Assembly (NCBI RefSeq): GCF_049801055.1
Contig: NZ_JBNAGF010000013.1
Coordinates: 87,260 to 151,259 of the forward strand
Length of the DNA: 64,000 nt
DNA from: JBNAGF01 sp049801055
GTDB lineage: Bacteria; Pseudomonadota; Alphaproteobacteria; Rhodobacterales; Rhodobacteraceae
Direction: 5' to 3'
The notes beneath the pieces are model-generated. The model did no database searches, was not told the DNA's origin, and was given only the letters and a program-made list of their open reading frames with translations. Below are positions 8,605 to 17,593 of the stretch, piece after piece. Position 1 is the first letter of the stretch. The number at the start of each line of letters is the position of its first letter. Made by a program: the position numbers and the translations under genes.

Positions 8605-8641
8605 GTTTTATTCCTATCGGTTCATGCTTGCATTGAAGAAA

Positions 8642-8657
8642 TCTAACAAGTGTTTTA
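8642..8657. promoter_or_regulatory. TetR-type operator palindrome, site 3 (imperfect)
   Basis: TCTAACAAGTGTTTTA keeps the left arm and the inner part of the right arm of the 7-2-7 consensus. It lies 38 nt upstream of the acyl-CoA dehydrogenase start at 8604. The position supports membership of the same regulon; the degenerate right arm suggests weaker binding. Confidence 0.55.
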
Positions 8658-8760
8658 TTTCCTGGCAATGAACCCGAGGCGTTCTGACGGGGCGTCACAA
8701 GGCTTCGGACCGTGCGCATCCGGATTTATCTAATCACGCGCCGCCCATTCGGCTCGTACA

Positions 8761-8792
8761 AAAAAGGCCCGCCAAAACAGGCGGGCCTTTTT
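8761..8792 (-). terminator. Rho-independent terminator of the etfBA operon
   Basis: A 13-bp stem (AAAAAGGCCCGCC paired with GGCGGGCCTTTTT) around the loop AAAACA. An A-run on the plus strand gives the U-run for minus-strand transcripts. It follows the etfA stop at 8812 directly and may also act in the other direction. Confidence 0.9.
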
Positions 8793-8811
8793 GTAATTTT
8801 TTCGCAATGAC

Positions 8812-9738
8812 TTACAGCCTGTCGGTCAGTTCGGGCACGGCGTCGAACAGGTCGGCAACCAGACCGTAATCGGCAACCTGGAAGATCGGGGCTTCTTCGT
8901 CCTTGTTGATCGCAACGATGATCTTGCTGTCCTTCATGCCGGCCAGGTGTTGGATCGCACCCGAGATGCCAACAGCGATATACAGGTCAGGCGCGACCAC
9001 CTTGCCGGTCTGGCCAACCTGCCAGTCGTTCGGTGCAAAGCCCGAGTCGACGGCGGCGCGGGATGCGCCAACGGCGGCGCCCAGCTTGTCGGCCAGTTTC
9101 TCGATCAGGGCAAAGTTCTCTTCGGAGCCGACGCCGCGCCCACCGGACACGACCACACCGGCCGAGGTCAGTTCGGGACGATCCGATGCGGCGACCTTGT
9201 CTTCGACCCATTCCGACAGGCCGGGGTTGTCCCCGGCACCGATGCTTTCGACCGAGGCAGACCCGCCTTCGCCAGCGGCATCAAAGGTCGAGGTGCGGAA
9301 GGTGATGACCTTTTTCGCATCCGACGATTTGACGGTTTGAATCGCGTTCCCGGCATAGATCGGGCGCTCGAACGTTTTGCCATCGACAACGCCGGACACG
9401 TCCGACAGGACCATCACGTCCAGCAGCGCGGCAACGCGCGGCATGACGTTCTTGGCGTCCGTGGTGGCCGGGGCGACGATATGTTCATAATCACCGGCCA
9501 GCGATGCGATCAGCGCGGCGGTCGGTTCGGCCAGGCGGTGACCCAGCGATGCGTCTTCGGCGACCAGAACCTTGGTCACACCGTCGATCTTGGCGGCGGC
9601 GTCGCCTGCGGCAGCAGCAGAGGCGCCCGCGCACAGAACGGTCACATCGCCTAGGGCCTTGGCCGCGGTCACGGCCTTGGCGGTTGCGTCGATTGCCAGT
9701 TCACCATCGGTCACTTCTGCGAGAAGAAGAACAGCCAT
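8812..9738 (-). CDS. etfA: Electron transfer flavoprotein alpha subunit
   Basis: A 308-residue ETF alpha subunit. The N-terminal adenine-nucleotide-alpha-hydrolase-like domain is followed by the FAD domain with the signature PDLYIAVGISGAIQHLAGM near residue 255 and the conserved region VVSGGRGVGSEENF. ETF takes electrons from acyl-CoA dehydrogenases and passes them to ETF-ubiquinone oxidoreductase. The start shares a base with the etfB stop, so the two subunits are translationally coupled. Presence inside the island gives the local dehydrogenases a dedicated electron acceptor, although ETF usually serves many enzymes. A strong terminator follows. Confidence 0.95.
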   Translation of the reverse strand: MAVLLLAEVTDGELAIDATAKAVTAAKALGDVTVLCAGASAAAAGDAAAKIDGVTKVLVAEDASLGHRLAEPTAALIASLAGDYEHIVAPATTDAKNVMPRVAALLDVMVLSDVSGVVDGKTFERPIYAGNAIQTVKSSDAKKVITFRTSTFDAAGEGGSASVESIGAGDNPGLSEWVEDKVAASDRPELTSAGVVVSGGRGVGSEENFALIEKLADKLGAAVGASRAAVDSGFAPNDWQVGQTGKVVAPDLYIAVGISGAIQHLAGMKDSKIIVAINKDEEAPIFQVADYGLVADLFDAVPELTDRL

Positions 9739-10496
9739 TATACAGCCCCCGCTTCTTTGAGTTTTGCGACCAGCTCGTCCACCGAGCCGACCATGATACC
9801 GGCCGCGCGTGCCACGGGCTCGGAGGTTTTGACGATTTCCAGACGCGGCGTGACATCAACGCCGTAATCATCGGCGGTCTTCTCATCCAGCGGCTTTTTC
9901 TTGGCCTTCATAATGTTGGGCAGCGACGCATAGCGCGGCTCGTTCAGGCGCAGGTCCACGGTGACGATCGCGGGCATCTTGACCTTGATGGTCTGCAGGC
10001 CGCCGTCAACTTCGCGGGTCACGACGGCACTGTCACCGTCGATGTCCAGTTCCGAGGCAAAGGTACCCTGCGACCAGCCCAGCAGGGCTGACAGCATCTG
10101 GCCGGTGGCATTCATGTCGTTGTCGATCGCCTGCTTGCCGCAGAGAATCAGACCAGGCTGTTCCTCTTCCACGACCTTGGCAAGGATTTTGGCCACTGCC
10201 AGCGGCTCGATATCATGGTGCACGTCATCCGCTGCAACGACCAGGATGGCGCGGTCGGCACCCATGGCCAGTGCGGTGCGCAGGGTTTCCTGCGCCTGTT
10301 TGACGCCGATGGATACCGCGACCACCTCTTCGGCCTTGCCGGCCTCTTTCAGGCGTATCGCCTCTTCGACGGCGATTTCGTCGAAAGGGTTCATCGACAT
10401 CTTAACGTTGGCCAGATCGACACCGCTTCCGTCCGCTTTGACACGAACCTTCACGTTGTAGTCGATCACGCGTTTCACAGGCACGAGTACCTTCAT
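9738..10496 (-). CDS. etfB: Electron transfer flavoprotein beta subunit
   Basis: A 252-residue ETF beta subunit beginning MKVLVPVKRVIDYNVKVRV. It shows the characteristic KMSMNPFDEIAVEEAIRLKE and the later segment ADRAILVVAADD, which form the AMP-binding site. It forms the heterodimer with EtfA encoded immediately after it. The start is preceded by GGAG at a good distance. It lies about 40 nt downstream of the crotonase-fold gene at 10539 on the same strand, so it may be read through from the enoyl-CoA hydratase genes or from its own promoter. Confidence 0.95.
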   Translation of the reverse strand: MKVLVPVKRVIDYNVKVRVKADGSGVDLANVKMSMNPFDEIAVEEAIRLKEAGKAEEVVAVSIGVKQAQETLRTALAMGADRAILVVAADDVHHDIEPLAVAKILAKVVEEEQPGLILCGKQAIDNDMNATGQMLSALLGWSQGTFASELDIDGDSAVVTREVDGGLQTIKVKMPAIVTVDLRLNEPRYASLPNIMKAKKKPLDEKTADDYGVDVTPRLEIVKTSEPVARAAGIMVGSVDELVAKLKEAGAV

Positions 10497-10538
10497 TGGC
10501 GTGGTCTCCTTGAGTTTTGCGATAAGGTTTCAACCGAG

Positions 10539-11321
10539 CTAACGGTCTTTGAATTCTGGAGTTCTTTTTTCCGAAAACGCTTTCATGGCCTCGGGAAAGT
10601 CATGCGCGCACAGCAAAACGCTTTGGGCATCGCGCTCGATATCCAGCGCCTCGAGATAGCTGCACTCGGCTGCGGCGCGCATCACACGCTTGGCGGTCTG
10701 AACGCCAAACATCGGGTGCGTTGCAATCTCGCGGGCAATTTCCAGCGCCCGTACCTCGACCTGGTTGGCCGGCACGCATTCTTCGACAACGCGCAGGTCC
10801 CTGGCGGTGCGCCCGTCGATTTCACGGCCCGTGAGCACAAGCATCCGGGCAACGCCCGCACCGGCGCGCTGGTGAAGCAGCCAGCTTGATCCCGTGTCGG
10901 GACAACCGCCGACGCGTGCAAATACTTCGCACAGCCGGGCATCTTCGGCGGCAACGACAATGTCCGCCGACAAGGCCAGGCTGAGGCCCGCGCCAAAAGC
11001 CACGCCGCATACCGCGGAAATCAGAGGTTTGCGAAACAGATAGGCCGCGCGTCCGCCATCGTGAACCAGGTCCACCATTTCCGACGTCGCCCGCGCGCCT
11101 TTGGCGATCTCGGACTGAAACCCGACAAGATCGCCGCCGCTGCTGAAATGATTGCCACCGGTCATAACAACGACACGGATCGTAGCGTCCCGTTCGGCTT
11201 CGCGCAGAAGCGCCACCAGTTCTTCGACGAACCCGATGCTGTAAGGGTTGCGTTTTGTCGGCTGAAGAAAACGCAGGATTCCGACAGGGCCTTCCCTGTC
11301 CAGGCGAATAAGCTCAGTCAT
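10539..11321 (-). CDS. Enoyl-CoA hydratase/isomerase family protein (crotonase fold)
   Basis: A 260-residue crotonase-fold protein. The oxyanion-hole loop HFSSGGDLVGF (about residues 57-67) and the second Gly-rich element GVAFGAGLSLALSADIV are clear. The active-site region LCEVFARVGGCPDTGSSWLL has an unusual CPDTG in place of the common P-G-G turn, so hydratase, isomerase or hydrolase activity cannot be separated. It is the second of two adjacent crotonase genes on the minus strand, 11 nt after the first. It probably hydrates or isomerises an unsaturated ring or side-chain acyl-CoA in this pathway. Confidence 0.8.
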   Translation of the reverse strand: MTELIRLDREGPVGILRFLQPTKRNPYSIGFVEELVALLREAERDATIRVVVMTGGNHFSSGGDLVGFQSEIAKGARATSEMVDLVHDGGRAAYLFRKPLISAVCGVAFGAGLSLALSADIVVAAEDARLCEVFARVGGCPDTGSSWLLHQRAGAGVARMLVLTGREIDGRTARDLRVVEECVPANQVEVRALEIAREIATHPMFGVQTAKRVMRAAAECSYLEALDIERDAQSVLLCAHDFPEAMKAFSEKRTPEFKDR

Positions 11322-11332
11322 TCAAGTCTCCA

Positions 11333-12109
11333 TCAGGTCCCGGTCCAGACGGGTGCTCGCTTTTCAGCAAAGGCCTTTGGGCCTTCAATCGCGTCGTTGC
11401 TGGCGTAAACCACCTCGTGAAGGCGCTTGCCCTCTTTCAGGCCACCCGCACAGCCCAGGTCCATGGTCGCGCGAACGCCGCCTTTCGCGGCAACAACCGA
11501 CAGCGGGGCCGCGCTGGCAATGCGTTTGGCAAGGTCAAATGCCCTTGCGCGGACAGCATCGGGAGTGTCTTCGATATAGTTGGTGAACCCGTATTCGTGC
11601 AGGCGCTCGATCGGCATCAAGTCGCCGGTCAGAACGATTTCCATAAGGATGGGCTGCGGTAGCATGGACAGTGCCGGCGATGCCCAGGGCGATCCACGAC
11701 CGATCTTTACTTCGGTGATACCGACCTTGGTCCCCTTGAGACCGACCCGCAGATCGCAATTCAAGGTCAGCATCATGCCGCCCGCCATCAGCGACCCTGT
11801 CATCGCCGCGATGATCGGTTTCTTGCAGGCGCGCATGGTCTCGTGAAACGGGTCGCGCATCTTGGTCAGAATATCGACACCCTCGTCGCGTGCGATTTGT
11901 GTGGCTTCCTTCAGATCCAGTCCGGCGCTGAAAACGCCGCAATCGGCAGAAGTCAGAATGGCCACACGAACGCTGTCATCCGCCTCGATCTTCTCCCAAG
12001 CGTCGGTCAGCCCGTTCGTCGCCGCCACGGAAAGCGCGTTTTTACGTTCGGGCCGGTTGATACAGACGGTCGCAATTCCGTCTTCGATCTTCACGTCAAT
12101 GGGGCTCAT
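11333..12109 (-). CDS. Enoyl-CoA hydratase/isomerase family protein (crotonase fold)
   Basis: A 258-residue crotonase-fold protein. I chose ATG at 12109 (MSPIDVKIEDGIATVCINRP) because the family begins there; an in-frame ATG 135 nt upstream would add an unrelated low-quality leader through the livK terminator. It shows RPERKNALS, then VFSAGLDLKEA as the oxyanion loop, and GSLMAGGMMLTLNCDLRV. The tail AFAEKRAPVWTGT is typical for the family. It is 11 nt upstream of the second crotonase gene. A half palindrome TCTAAC lies near 12137 upstream, too weak to call an operator. Confidence 0.8.
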   Translation of the reverse strand: MSPIDVKIEDGIATVCINRPERKNALSVAATNGLTDAWEKIEADDSVRVAILTSADCGVFSAGLDLKEATQIARDEGVDILTKMRDPFHETMRACKKPIIAAMTGSLMAGGMMLTLNCDLRVGLKGTKVGITEVKIGRGSPWASPALSMLPQPILMEIVLTGDLMPIERLHEYGFTNYIEDTPDAVRARAFDLAKRIASAAPLSVVAAKGGVRATMDLGCAGGLKEGKRLHEVVYASNDAIEGPKAFAEKRAPVWTGT

Positions 12110-12149
12110 GATACCTGCTTCGCTTTCTCGGGACAATCTAACTGCGGAA

Positions 12150-12183
12150 AGCTTCCCCGCGACATGTCTGCCGCGGGGAAGCT
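12150..12183 (-). terminator. Terminator hairpin after the first binding-protein gene
   Basis: A 12-bp perfect stem (AGCTTCCCCGCG with CGCGGGGAAGCT) around a 10-nt loop lies 5 nt past the stop of the binding-protein gene at 12189. The U-run is short. It separates the transporter operon from the crotonase genes. Confidence 0.75.
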
Positions 12184-12188
12184 CTGTC

Positions 12189-13439
12189 TTATTCGACGGT
12201 GAACGTCGCGGAGCTGTGCTTGATGACATCCCAAACAACGTCAAGATAGTCGGCGCTCCAGTCGGTCAGCGGAACCCAGGTTTCGCCATTCCACTGCTCG
12301 ACCCGGGTCTTGCCGCCACCACCGTGGTCTTTGTCGGTCACTGTAACCGGGGCCATGATGCCGTTTCCATCGAAGTTCTCGATCGATTCATAGGCATTCT
12401 TCATGCTTTCCGGTGTGATCGGCCAACCGTTTTCAGTAATTGCGATCCGCGCGGCTTCGAAACCGGCCGAGTAGATCGCCATGCCCGTGTTGTAGTACAC
12501 GTCGCGCACCAGGCTCTCGGGACCGCTGCCCTTGCCATTGGCATAGTAGGTGTCCAGCATCGTCTTGACGATCGGAACTTCCTGGCCACCGGCCACGTTG
12601 GTCCCGCGCAGGATGCCTTTCGCCTCTTGTGCGCCGATATTGGCGATATCGACTTCGTTCAGCCAGTTCACCGACAGATAGCGGTCGATCGGGAAACGGT
12701 TGCGGCGCATTTCCTTCGAGGCGACCACATGCCCGCCCGCCAGCAGCCAGCTGATCACGTAGTCAGGCTTGTCGCGGCGGATTTTGCTCCATGCGCCGGC
12801 CTGATCCGACCCGGGAAGGGGTACGGGATACAGCTCCAACTCGAACCCTTCCTTTTCGGAAAGCGTTTTCAGGATCTCGATCGGTTCCTGGCCAAAGGGA
12901 TAATCCAGATAGATGAACCCGATCTTCGCCTTGCTCAAGTCACCGCCCATCTGACCCTTGATGAAGGCAACGTCATTTGCCGCCTGCTGCCAGTACGTCG
13001 GACCGACCGGGAAAACCCATTCGAACACTTCGCCGTCCACCGCGTCACCGCGGCCAACGAAAGACTGCATCAGTACGTTACCGTCCTTCATGGCACGCGG
13101 CAAAACCGCGTTCGTGACCGGCGTGGACAGAAAGTTGAACAGGAACACGCCTTCGCGCTTGAGCTGCTCGTAGCATTCCACACCGCGCTGCGGTTCGTTG
13201 CCGTGATCGCGAATGATGACTTCAACCGGATGACCTTCGATACCGCCATTTTCGTTGGTGTACATCGCCAGGTCCTGCGCGGCCTGGGCCACCTGCGGTG
13301 AAATGAACGTGTAGGATTTACTAAGGTCGAAGCAGAGTCCGAAGCGGATAGGCTCCTTGTCCTGCGCTGAGGCAACAGTCGCGCTTGCTGCCAGTGCAGT
13401 AGCAACGGCCACTGCCTTAATGTGCTGTTTGACTTTCAT
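12189..13439 (-). CDS. ABC transporter substrate-binding protein, Liv/periplasmic type (paralogue A)
   Basis: About 416 residues. The start at 13439 (MKVKQHIKAVAVATALAASA) gives a clean Sec signal peptide cut near ASAQ and is preceded by GGGAGAT; an in-frame ATG further upstream would spoil the signal. The mature part begins FGLCFDLSKSYTF and follows the branched-chain amino-acid/aromatic-acid binding-protein fold (RDHGNEPQRGVECYEQL). It is a periplasmic receptor for the LivFGHM importer encoded next to it. A second, clearly homologous receptor gene lies just upstream, so the importer may accept two ligands. The context points to a carboxylic acid rather than an amino acid. Confidence 0.85.
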   Translation of the reverse strand: MKVKQHIKAVAVATALAASATVASAQDKEPIRFGLCFDLSKSYTFISPQVAQAAQDLAMYTNENGGIEGHPVEVIIRDHGNEPQRGVECYEQLKREGVFLFNFLSTPVTNAVLPRAMKDGNVLMQSFVGRGDAVDGEVFEWVFPVGPTYWQQAANDVAFIKGQMGGDLSKAKIGFIYLDYPFGQEPIEILKTLSEKEGFELELYPVPLPGSDQAGAWSKIRRDKPDYVISWLLAGGHVVASKEMRRNRFPIDRYLSVNWLNEVDIANIGAQEAKGILRGTNVAGGQEVPIVKTMLDTYYANGKGSGPESLVRDVYYNTGMAIYSAGFEAARIAITENGWPITPESMKNAYESIENFDGNGIMAPVTVTDKDHGGGGKTRVEQWNGETWVPLTDWSADYLDVVWDVIKHSSATFTVE

Positions 13440-13536
13440 GTTATCTATCTCCCGTTGGTTTAGTGTAGGGCGGTGATACCGTTCCGTAAGCGCCACTGCC
13501 GCCCCGCGTAGCGTCACACTTCCTGCAATCAGTCAT

Positions 13537-14775
13537 TCACTGCTCGTATTTCGCGGAACTCTCTTTAACCACACCCCACACAACGTCCGTGTACTCAGAG
13601 ATCCAGTCGGTTTGCGGCACCCAAGTCTCTCCGTCCCACATTTCGATACGGGTCTTGCCCCCGCCGCCATGATCTTCGGCCGTCACCGTAATGGGGGCCA
13701 TCAGCCCGTTCGCGTCATAGCCCTCAAGCGACTCCAGTCCGGCCTTGTAGGATGTCGGAGTGATCGGCAGCCCCTCGGCTTCCGCCGCCTTGCGCGCGGC
13801 TTCGAACATGATCGAATACATGGCCAGCCCGGTGTTGTAGAAAACGTCCTGCGTCTTCTCGATCGGGCCGGATCCCTCGCCCTTGTCATAAAGCTCGGCC
13901 ATGATTTCCTGATACAGGGCAATATCCTGACCGCCCACGACATTGGTCCCGCGCTTGATACCTTTGGCGGCCTCTTTACCGATGTTGGCGATATCGACTT
14001 CGTTCAGCCAGTTGACCGAGATGTATTTGTCCATCGGAATGCGATTGCGCTTCATCTCTTTCGAGGCAACCACATGGGCACCGCCCAGCATCCAGACGAT
14101 CACATGATCGGGCTTGTCGCGGCGCACCTTGGACCACACGCCGGCCTGGTCGCTGCCAGGCAGTGGCACGGGGTACAGTTCAAGCTCGAAACCCTCTTTC
14201 TCGGACAGGGTTTCCAGGATCTCGATCGGCTCCTGCCCGAAGGGATAATCGAAGTAAACAAACCCGACCTTCACATCTGACAGATCGCCGTCATGCAATT
14301 GCTTGATGTAGGCGACATCGTTGGCGGCCTGTCCCCAATAGGTCGGCCCGATCGGATAGACCCAATCGAAGACGGTGCCATCAACGGCATCGCCGCGCCC
14401 GACAAGAGACTGCATCAGGATACGCCCGTCTTCCATGGCCCGCGGCAGGATAGCCAGAGACACCGGAGTGGACAGGGTATCGAAAACAAAGACGCCCTCG
14501 CGGCTGAGTTTCGAGTAGCACTCGATTCCGCGCTGCGGTTCGTTCCCGTGGTCACGCACGATGACTTCGACCGGTTCCCCACCGATGCCGCCCTTCATGT
14601 TGATGAGCTTGGCAAGGTCCATCGCGGCCTGCGAAACCTGCGGCGTGGCAAAGGTATAGGCTTTGCTGAGATCGTAGCAGATGCCGATCTTGAATGGCTC
14701 GGCCAGCGCCTGGGTGCCAAACATTGCTCCGCCGAACATTGATAATACGGCCAACGCTTTGGTAAGTTTCTTCAT
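13537..14775 (-). CDS. ABC transporter substrate-binding protein, Liv/periplasmic type (paralogue B)
   Basis: A 412-residue secreted receptor with signal peptide MKKLTKALAVLSMFGG and cleavage near ALAEP. The start follows GGGAGGAACAA, a strong ribosome site. Its mature sequence parallels paralogue A through most of its length (GICYDLSKAYTF, RDHGNEPQRGIECYSKL, EIDIANIG region), so the pair arose by duplication and then diverged. It lies between paralogue A and livF on the same strand. It is expected to deliver the ligand to LivH/LivM in the inner membrane. The ligand is unknown. Confidence 0.85.
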   Translation of the reverse strand: MKKLTKALAVLSMFGGAMFGTQALAEPFKIGICYDLSKAYTFATPQVSQAAMDLAKLINMKGGIGGEPVEVIVRDHGNEPQRGIECYSKLSREGVFVFDTLSTPVSLAILPRAMEDGRILMQSLVGRGDAVDGTVFDWVYPIGPTYWGQAANDVAYIKQLHDGDLSDVKVGFVYFDYPFGQEPIEILETLSEKEGFELELYPVPLPGSDQAGVWSKVRRDKPDHVIVWMLGGAHVVASKEMKRNRIPMDKYISVNWLNEVDIANIGKEAAKGIKRGTNVVGGQDIALYQEIMAELYDKGEGSGPIEKTQDVFYNTGLAMYSIMFEAARKAAEAEGLPITPTSYKAGLESLEGYDANGLMAPITVTAEDHGGGGKTRIEMWDGETWVPQTDWISEYTDVVWGVVKESSAKYEQ

Positions 14776-14808
14776 TTGTTCCTCCCTGAACAGCTTCTGA
14801 TTAGTACC

Positions 14809-15624
14809 TCAACTCAACCAACGTTTGCGTCGGCTGTAGTGCTTGACGTTGTGAAAATCGGTCTCTCCGCCGCCTAGATAGAACTCCTGAATGTCGGAGT
14901 TAGATTTGAGCGCCTCGGCGGTGCCGTGCATAACAACGCGGCCGTTTTCGATAAGGTACCCTTGCGAAACGATTTCCAGAGCCGCCAAGGCGTTCTGTTC
15001 CACCAGCAGGACGGACAGGCCCTCATCCTTATTGATCTTTTGCAGGATGCCGAAGATTTCCTCGACCAGGAACGGAGCAAGCCCGAGACTTGGTTCATCA
15101 AGCATCAACAGCTTCGGCTGGGTCACGAGGGCCCGCCCAATGGCAAGCATCTGTTGCTCACCACCCGACAAATAGCCTGCTTGCGAATTTTTGCGTTCGG
15201 CAAGCCGCGGAAAATATCCGTAGATCTTTTCCTTTTCCGCATTCAGCGTTGATCGGGACATTCCGCGTGGCGCGGCGGCGGTCAGGTTCTCGTCGGGGGT
15301 CAGGTGTTCGAAGACCCGCCGCCCTTCGATGACATGACAGATGCCCATCTCGACGCGTTTTTGCGCGAGCGCTTCGGTAATGTCCGTTCCCTGGAACGTT
15401 ATCTCACCTCGGCTGATGCGTCCGCGCTCGGCTTTCAAAAGACCGCTGATCGCTTTCAACGTGGTGCTTTTTCCCGCTCCGTTAGAACCCAAAAGTGCGA
15501 TCATCTCGCCCTTTGGAACCTGAACCGAAACACCTTTGATCGCCAGCATTACATTGTCGTACAGCACCTCGACACTGTTCATGGACAGAATGTTCTGGGC
15601 TTCAACTTTTTCTTGCATCGGCAT
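14809..15624 (-). CDS. livF: ABC transporter ATP-binding protein, LivF type
   Basis: A 271-residue ATPase with Walker A GSNGAGKST (about residues 46-54), signature LSGGEQQ, Walker B LLMLDEPSLGLAP and a switch His-like region VLLVEQNA, the usual LivF replacement. LivF pairs with LivG on the cytoplasmic face of the LivHM channel. It ends with an extended basic tail (YSRRKRWLS) longer than the common LivF. It is 4 nt from livM, in the operon order livG, AMP-ligase, livH, livM, livF, receptor B, receptor A on the minus strand. Confidence 0.9.
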   Translation of the reverse strand: MPMQEKVEAQNILSMNSVEVLYDNVMLAIKGVSVQVPKGEMIALLGSNGAGKSTTLKAISGLLKAERGRISRGEITFQGTDITEALAQKRVEMGICHVIEGRRVFEHLTPDENLTAAAPRGMSRSTLNAEKEKIYGYFPRLAERKNSQAGYLSGGEQQMLAIGRALVTQPKLLMLDEPSLGLAPFLVEEIFGILQKINKDEGLSVLLVEQNALAALEIVSQGYLIENGRVVMHGTAEALKSNSDIQEFYLGGGETDFHNVKHYSRRKRWLS

Positions 15625-15628
15625 TCCC

Positions 15629-16702
15629 CTATTTCTTGAACTGATCGAAGGGCCAGACCATCAGATAGTCTCTGATGTTGCCGTAGAGTTTTCCCAAACC
15701 GAGTGGTTCGATCAGAAGGATAATGACGATCAGTGCGCCATAGACTGCGTTCGGGATGTGAGCGAGTGTTTCAACATCGATCTGCATGCCAAGCCCGTCA
15801 CTCAACGTGACGACGAGACCGTTCACGATACCCGGAACAAGAAGGATCAGGGCAACACCGAAATAGGAACCGATAATGCTGCCAAGGCCGCCAACAATCA
15901 CCATCGCAAGAACCTGGATCGAAACGGCAACCGAGAATTGCTCGGGTGCGGCGAGAAAGAAAAAGGTGGCAACAAGCAACGCACCGCTGACGCCTGCGAT
16001 GAACGAAGAAGTCGCGAATGCGAGGATTTTGTAGTAGAAACTGTTCACACCCAGGATCGCGGCCGCAAAGTCTTTTTCCCGGACAGCGACCAAGGCGCGA
16101 CCGAGTCCAGTCCGCTTGAGATTAAGCATGAAGATCGTCACCAACACACACCAGCCGAAGGCGACATAGTAGAAGCCAGTATCAGTGGTAATCTCTTGCC
16201 CGAGCAGCGCCAATGTCGGTGACTGGAGCGACGCGTGTGAGCCCCCCGAGATCGCCGGAGAGTGGGTCAGAACCCAGTCCATCACGAATTGCATAGCGAG
16301 AGTAGTGAGAGCGAGATAGAGGCCCTTGACCCGCAAAGCGGCAAAAGCGAACAGGCTGCCGATCACGGATGACGTCAATCCGCCGATGATAAGGGCGAAT
16401 TCCCACGGCACCCCGAAACGCGCGGCATGGATCGACGAATACGCTCCAACGGCCATGACTGCAGCATAACCCAAGTGAAGTTGGCCTGCCCAACCTGTCA
16501 CCAGATTCAATCCAAGCGCGGCGGCCGTCCAGATCAGCCAAGGAAGCATGTAGCTGTTCAGATAAAGCGACGGGATGATGAATGGCGCGGCAAGGCCAAT
16601 CAAGAAGATGAATGCTGTCAGATTCCGGTCAGCAGGCACCTTGAAGATTCGGCTGTCCGAAACGTAGTTGGCGTGATGGACGCCAGAAAGTCTGTAAAAC
16701 AT
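15629..16702 (-). CDS. livM: ABC transporter permease, LivM type
   Basis: A 357-residue polytopic membrane protein. Hydrophobic segments begin near residue 28 (LTAFIFLIGLAAPFI) and repeat to the C-terminus. The conserved cytoplasmic loop VAVREKDFAAAILGVNSFYYK, an LivM/EAA-like coupling loop, and the run GGLGSIIGSYFGVALI are visible. It forms the inner-membrane channel with LivH, encoded 3 nt upstream. An N-terminal extension of about 25 residues precedes the first membrane segment, so the true start could lie slightly downstream. Confidence 0.9.
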   Translation of the reverse strand: MFYRLSGVHHANYVSDSRIFKVPADRNLTAFIFLIGLAAPFIIPSLYLNSYMLPWLIWTAAALGLNLVTGWAGQLHLGYAAVMAVGAYSSIHAARFGVPWEFALIIGGLTSSVIGSLFAFAALRVKGLYLALTTLAMQFVMDWVLTHSPAISGGSHASLQSPTLALLGQEITTDTGFYYVAFGWCVLVTIFMLNLKRTGLGRALVAVREKDFAAAILGVNSFYYKILAFATSSFIAGVSGALLVATFFFLAAPEQFSVAVSIQVLAMVIVGGLGSIIGSYFGVALILLVPGIVNGLVVTLSDGLGMQIDVETLAHIPNAVYGALIVIILLIEPLGLGKLYGNIRDYLMVWPFDQFKK

Positions 16703-16705
16703 GCC

Positions 16706-17593
16706 TTACACCCTTTCGATGTCGTGACGACCGAACAGCCCGTGCGGACGGATCATGACGGTAAGAATGAGCACGGCAGCGACGATAAGCTCACGGCTTC
16801 CGCCTCCGACAAGCGGATCGAGGAAATCAGCGCCAACGTTTTCGACGACGCCCAGGATGATGCCTGCGATCACGGCGCCAAGGATACTGTCGAGACCACC
16901 GAGAACGGCAACCGTCAGACCTTTGAGAAGCAACAGCGACAGCGCCTGATCGACACCCTGAATCTCGCCCCAGATAACGCCAGCGGCGACGGCAACAACG
17001 GATGCCAATGCCCAGGACAACCCAACGCCGCGCTCAACCGCGATACCGACCGACCACGAAGCCATGTAATCATCCGCGATCGCCCGCAACTTGATCCCGG
17101 TCCGGGTTCGGAAAAACAGCATGAATGCGACAAACAAGGCGAGCGCAACACCGGCACCAACCAGATGGATGCGGCTGATGAAGATGTCGCCCAGGAACAG
17201 CGGATCATAGCTGACGCCCAGTTCCATCGAACGCGACGTCCCGCCCCAGATCGCAAGCGTTGTACCCCGCAGGAAAATGTCGAGGCCGAGTGTCAGCATC
17301 AAGATCATGACAACCGGCCGACCTGCGAGACGGCGCAGGGCAACACGCTCAATGCCGAACCCAAGGCCTAACATTACAACCGCAGCCAGAGGGATGGCCA
17401 GCCACAAGGGTAAACCCACGTCGCGTGCCAGCGCCAGGACCACATAGGCCCCGACCATGGTCAACCCGCCCTGCGCCAGATTGGGCACCGAAGATGCCTT
17501 GTAAATCAGCACGAGGCCGATGGCGAATAGCGAGTACAGCAGACCCGTCAAGGCTCCGTTGATCGCAAGCTCTGATAGAAAGACCCAGTCCAT
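16706..17593 (-). CDS. livH: ABC transporter permease, LivH type
   Basis: A 295-residue membrane protein with LivH features: SELAINGALTGLLYSLFAIG at the N-terminus, the coupling loop LRAIADDYMASWSVGI, and the GGLDSILGAVIAG segment near the C-terminus. Its stop and the livM start are only 3 nt apart. It begins immediately after the acyl-CoA ligase stop, so all five transporter genes and the ligase form one transcript. Together with LivM it makes the translocation pore. Confidence 0.9.
   Translation of the reverse strand: MDWVFLSELAINGALTGLLYSLFAIGLVLIYKASSVPNLAQGGLTMVGAYVVLALARDVGLPLWLAIPLAAVVMLGLGFGIERVALRRLAGRPVVMILMLTLGLDIFLRGTTLAIWGGTSRSMELGVSYDPLFLGDIFISRIHLVGAGVALALFVAFMLFFRTRTGIKLRAIADDYMASWSVGIAVERGVGLSWALASVVAVAAGVIWGEIQGVDQALSLLLLKGLTVAVLGGLDSILGAVIAGIILGVVENVGADFLDPLVGGGSRELIVAAVLILTVMIRPHGLFGRHDIERV

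Noticed and set aside
12131..12140. Half palindrome TCTAAC upstream of the crotonase gene
   Set aside because: The right arm is absent, so I did not count it as a sixth regulon site.
11862..13301. A 479-codon plus-strand frame opposite the crotonase and binding-protein genes
   Set aside because: It crosses two real minus-strand genes and their terminator and has no protein-like features.
13440..13536. Possible hairpin between the two binding-protein genes
   Set aside because: The stem is bulged and the U-run absent; it could be an mRNA-stability structure but evidence is weak.
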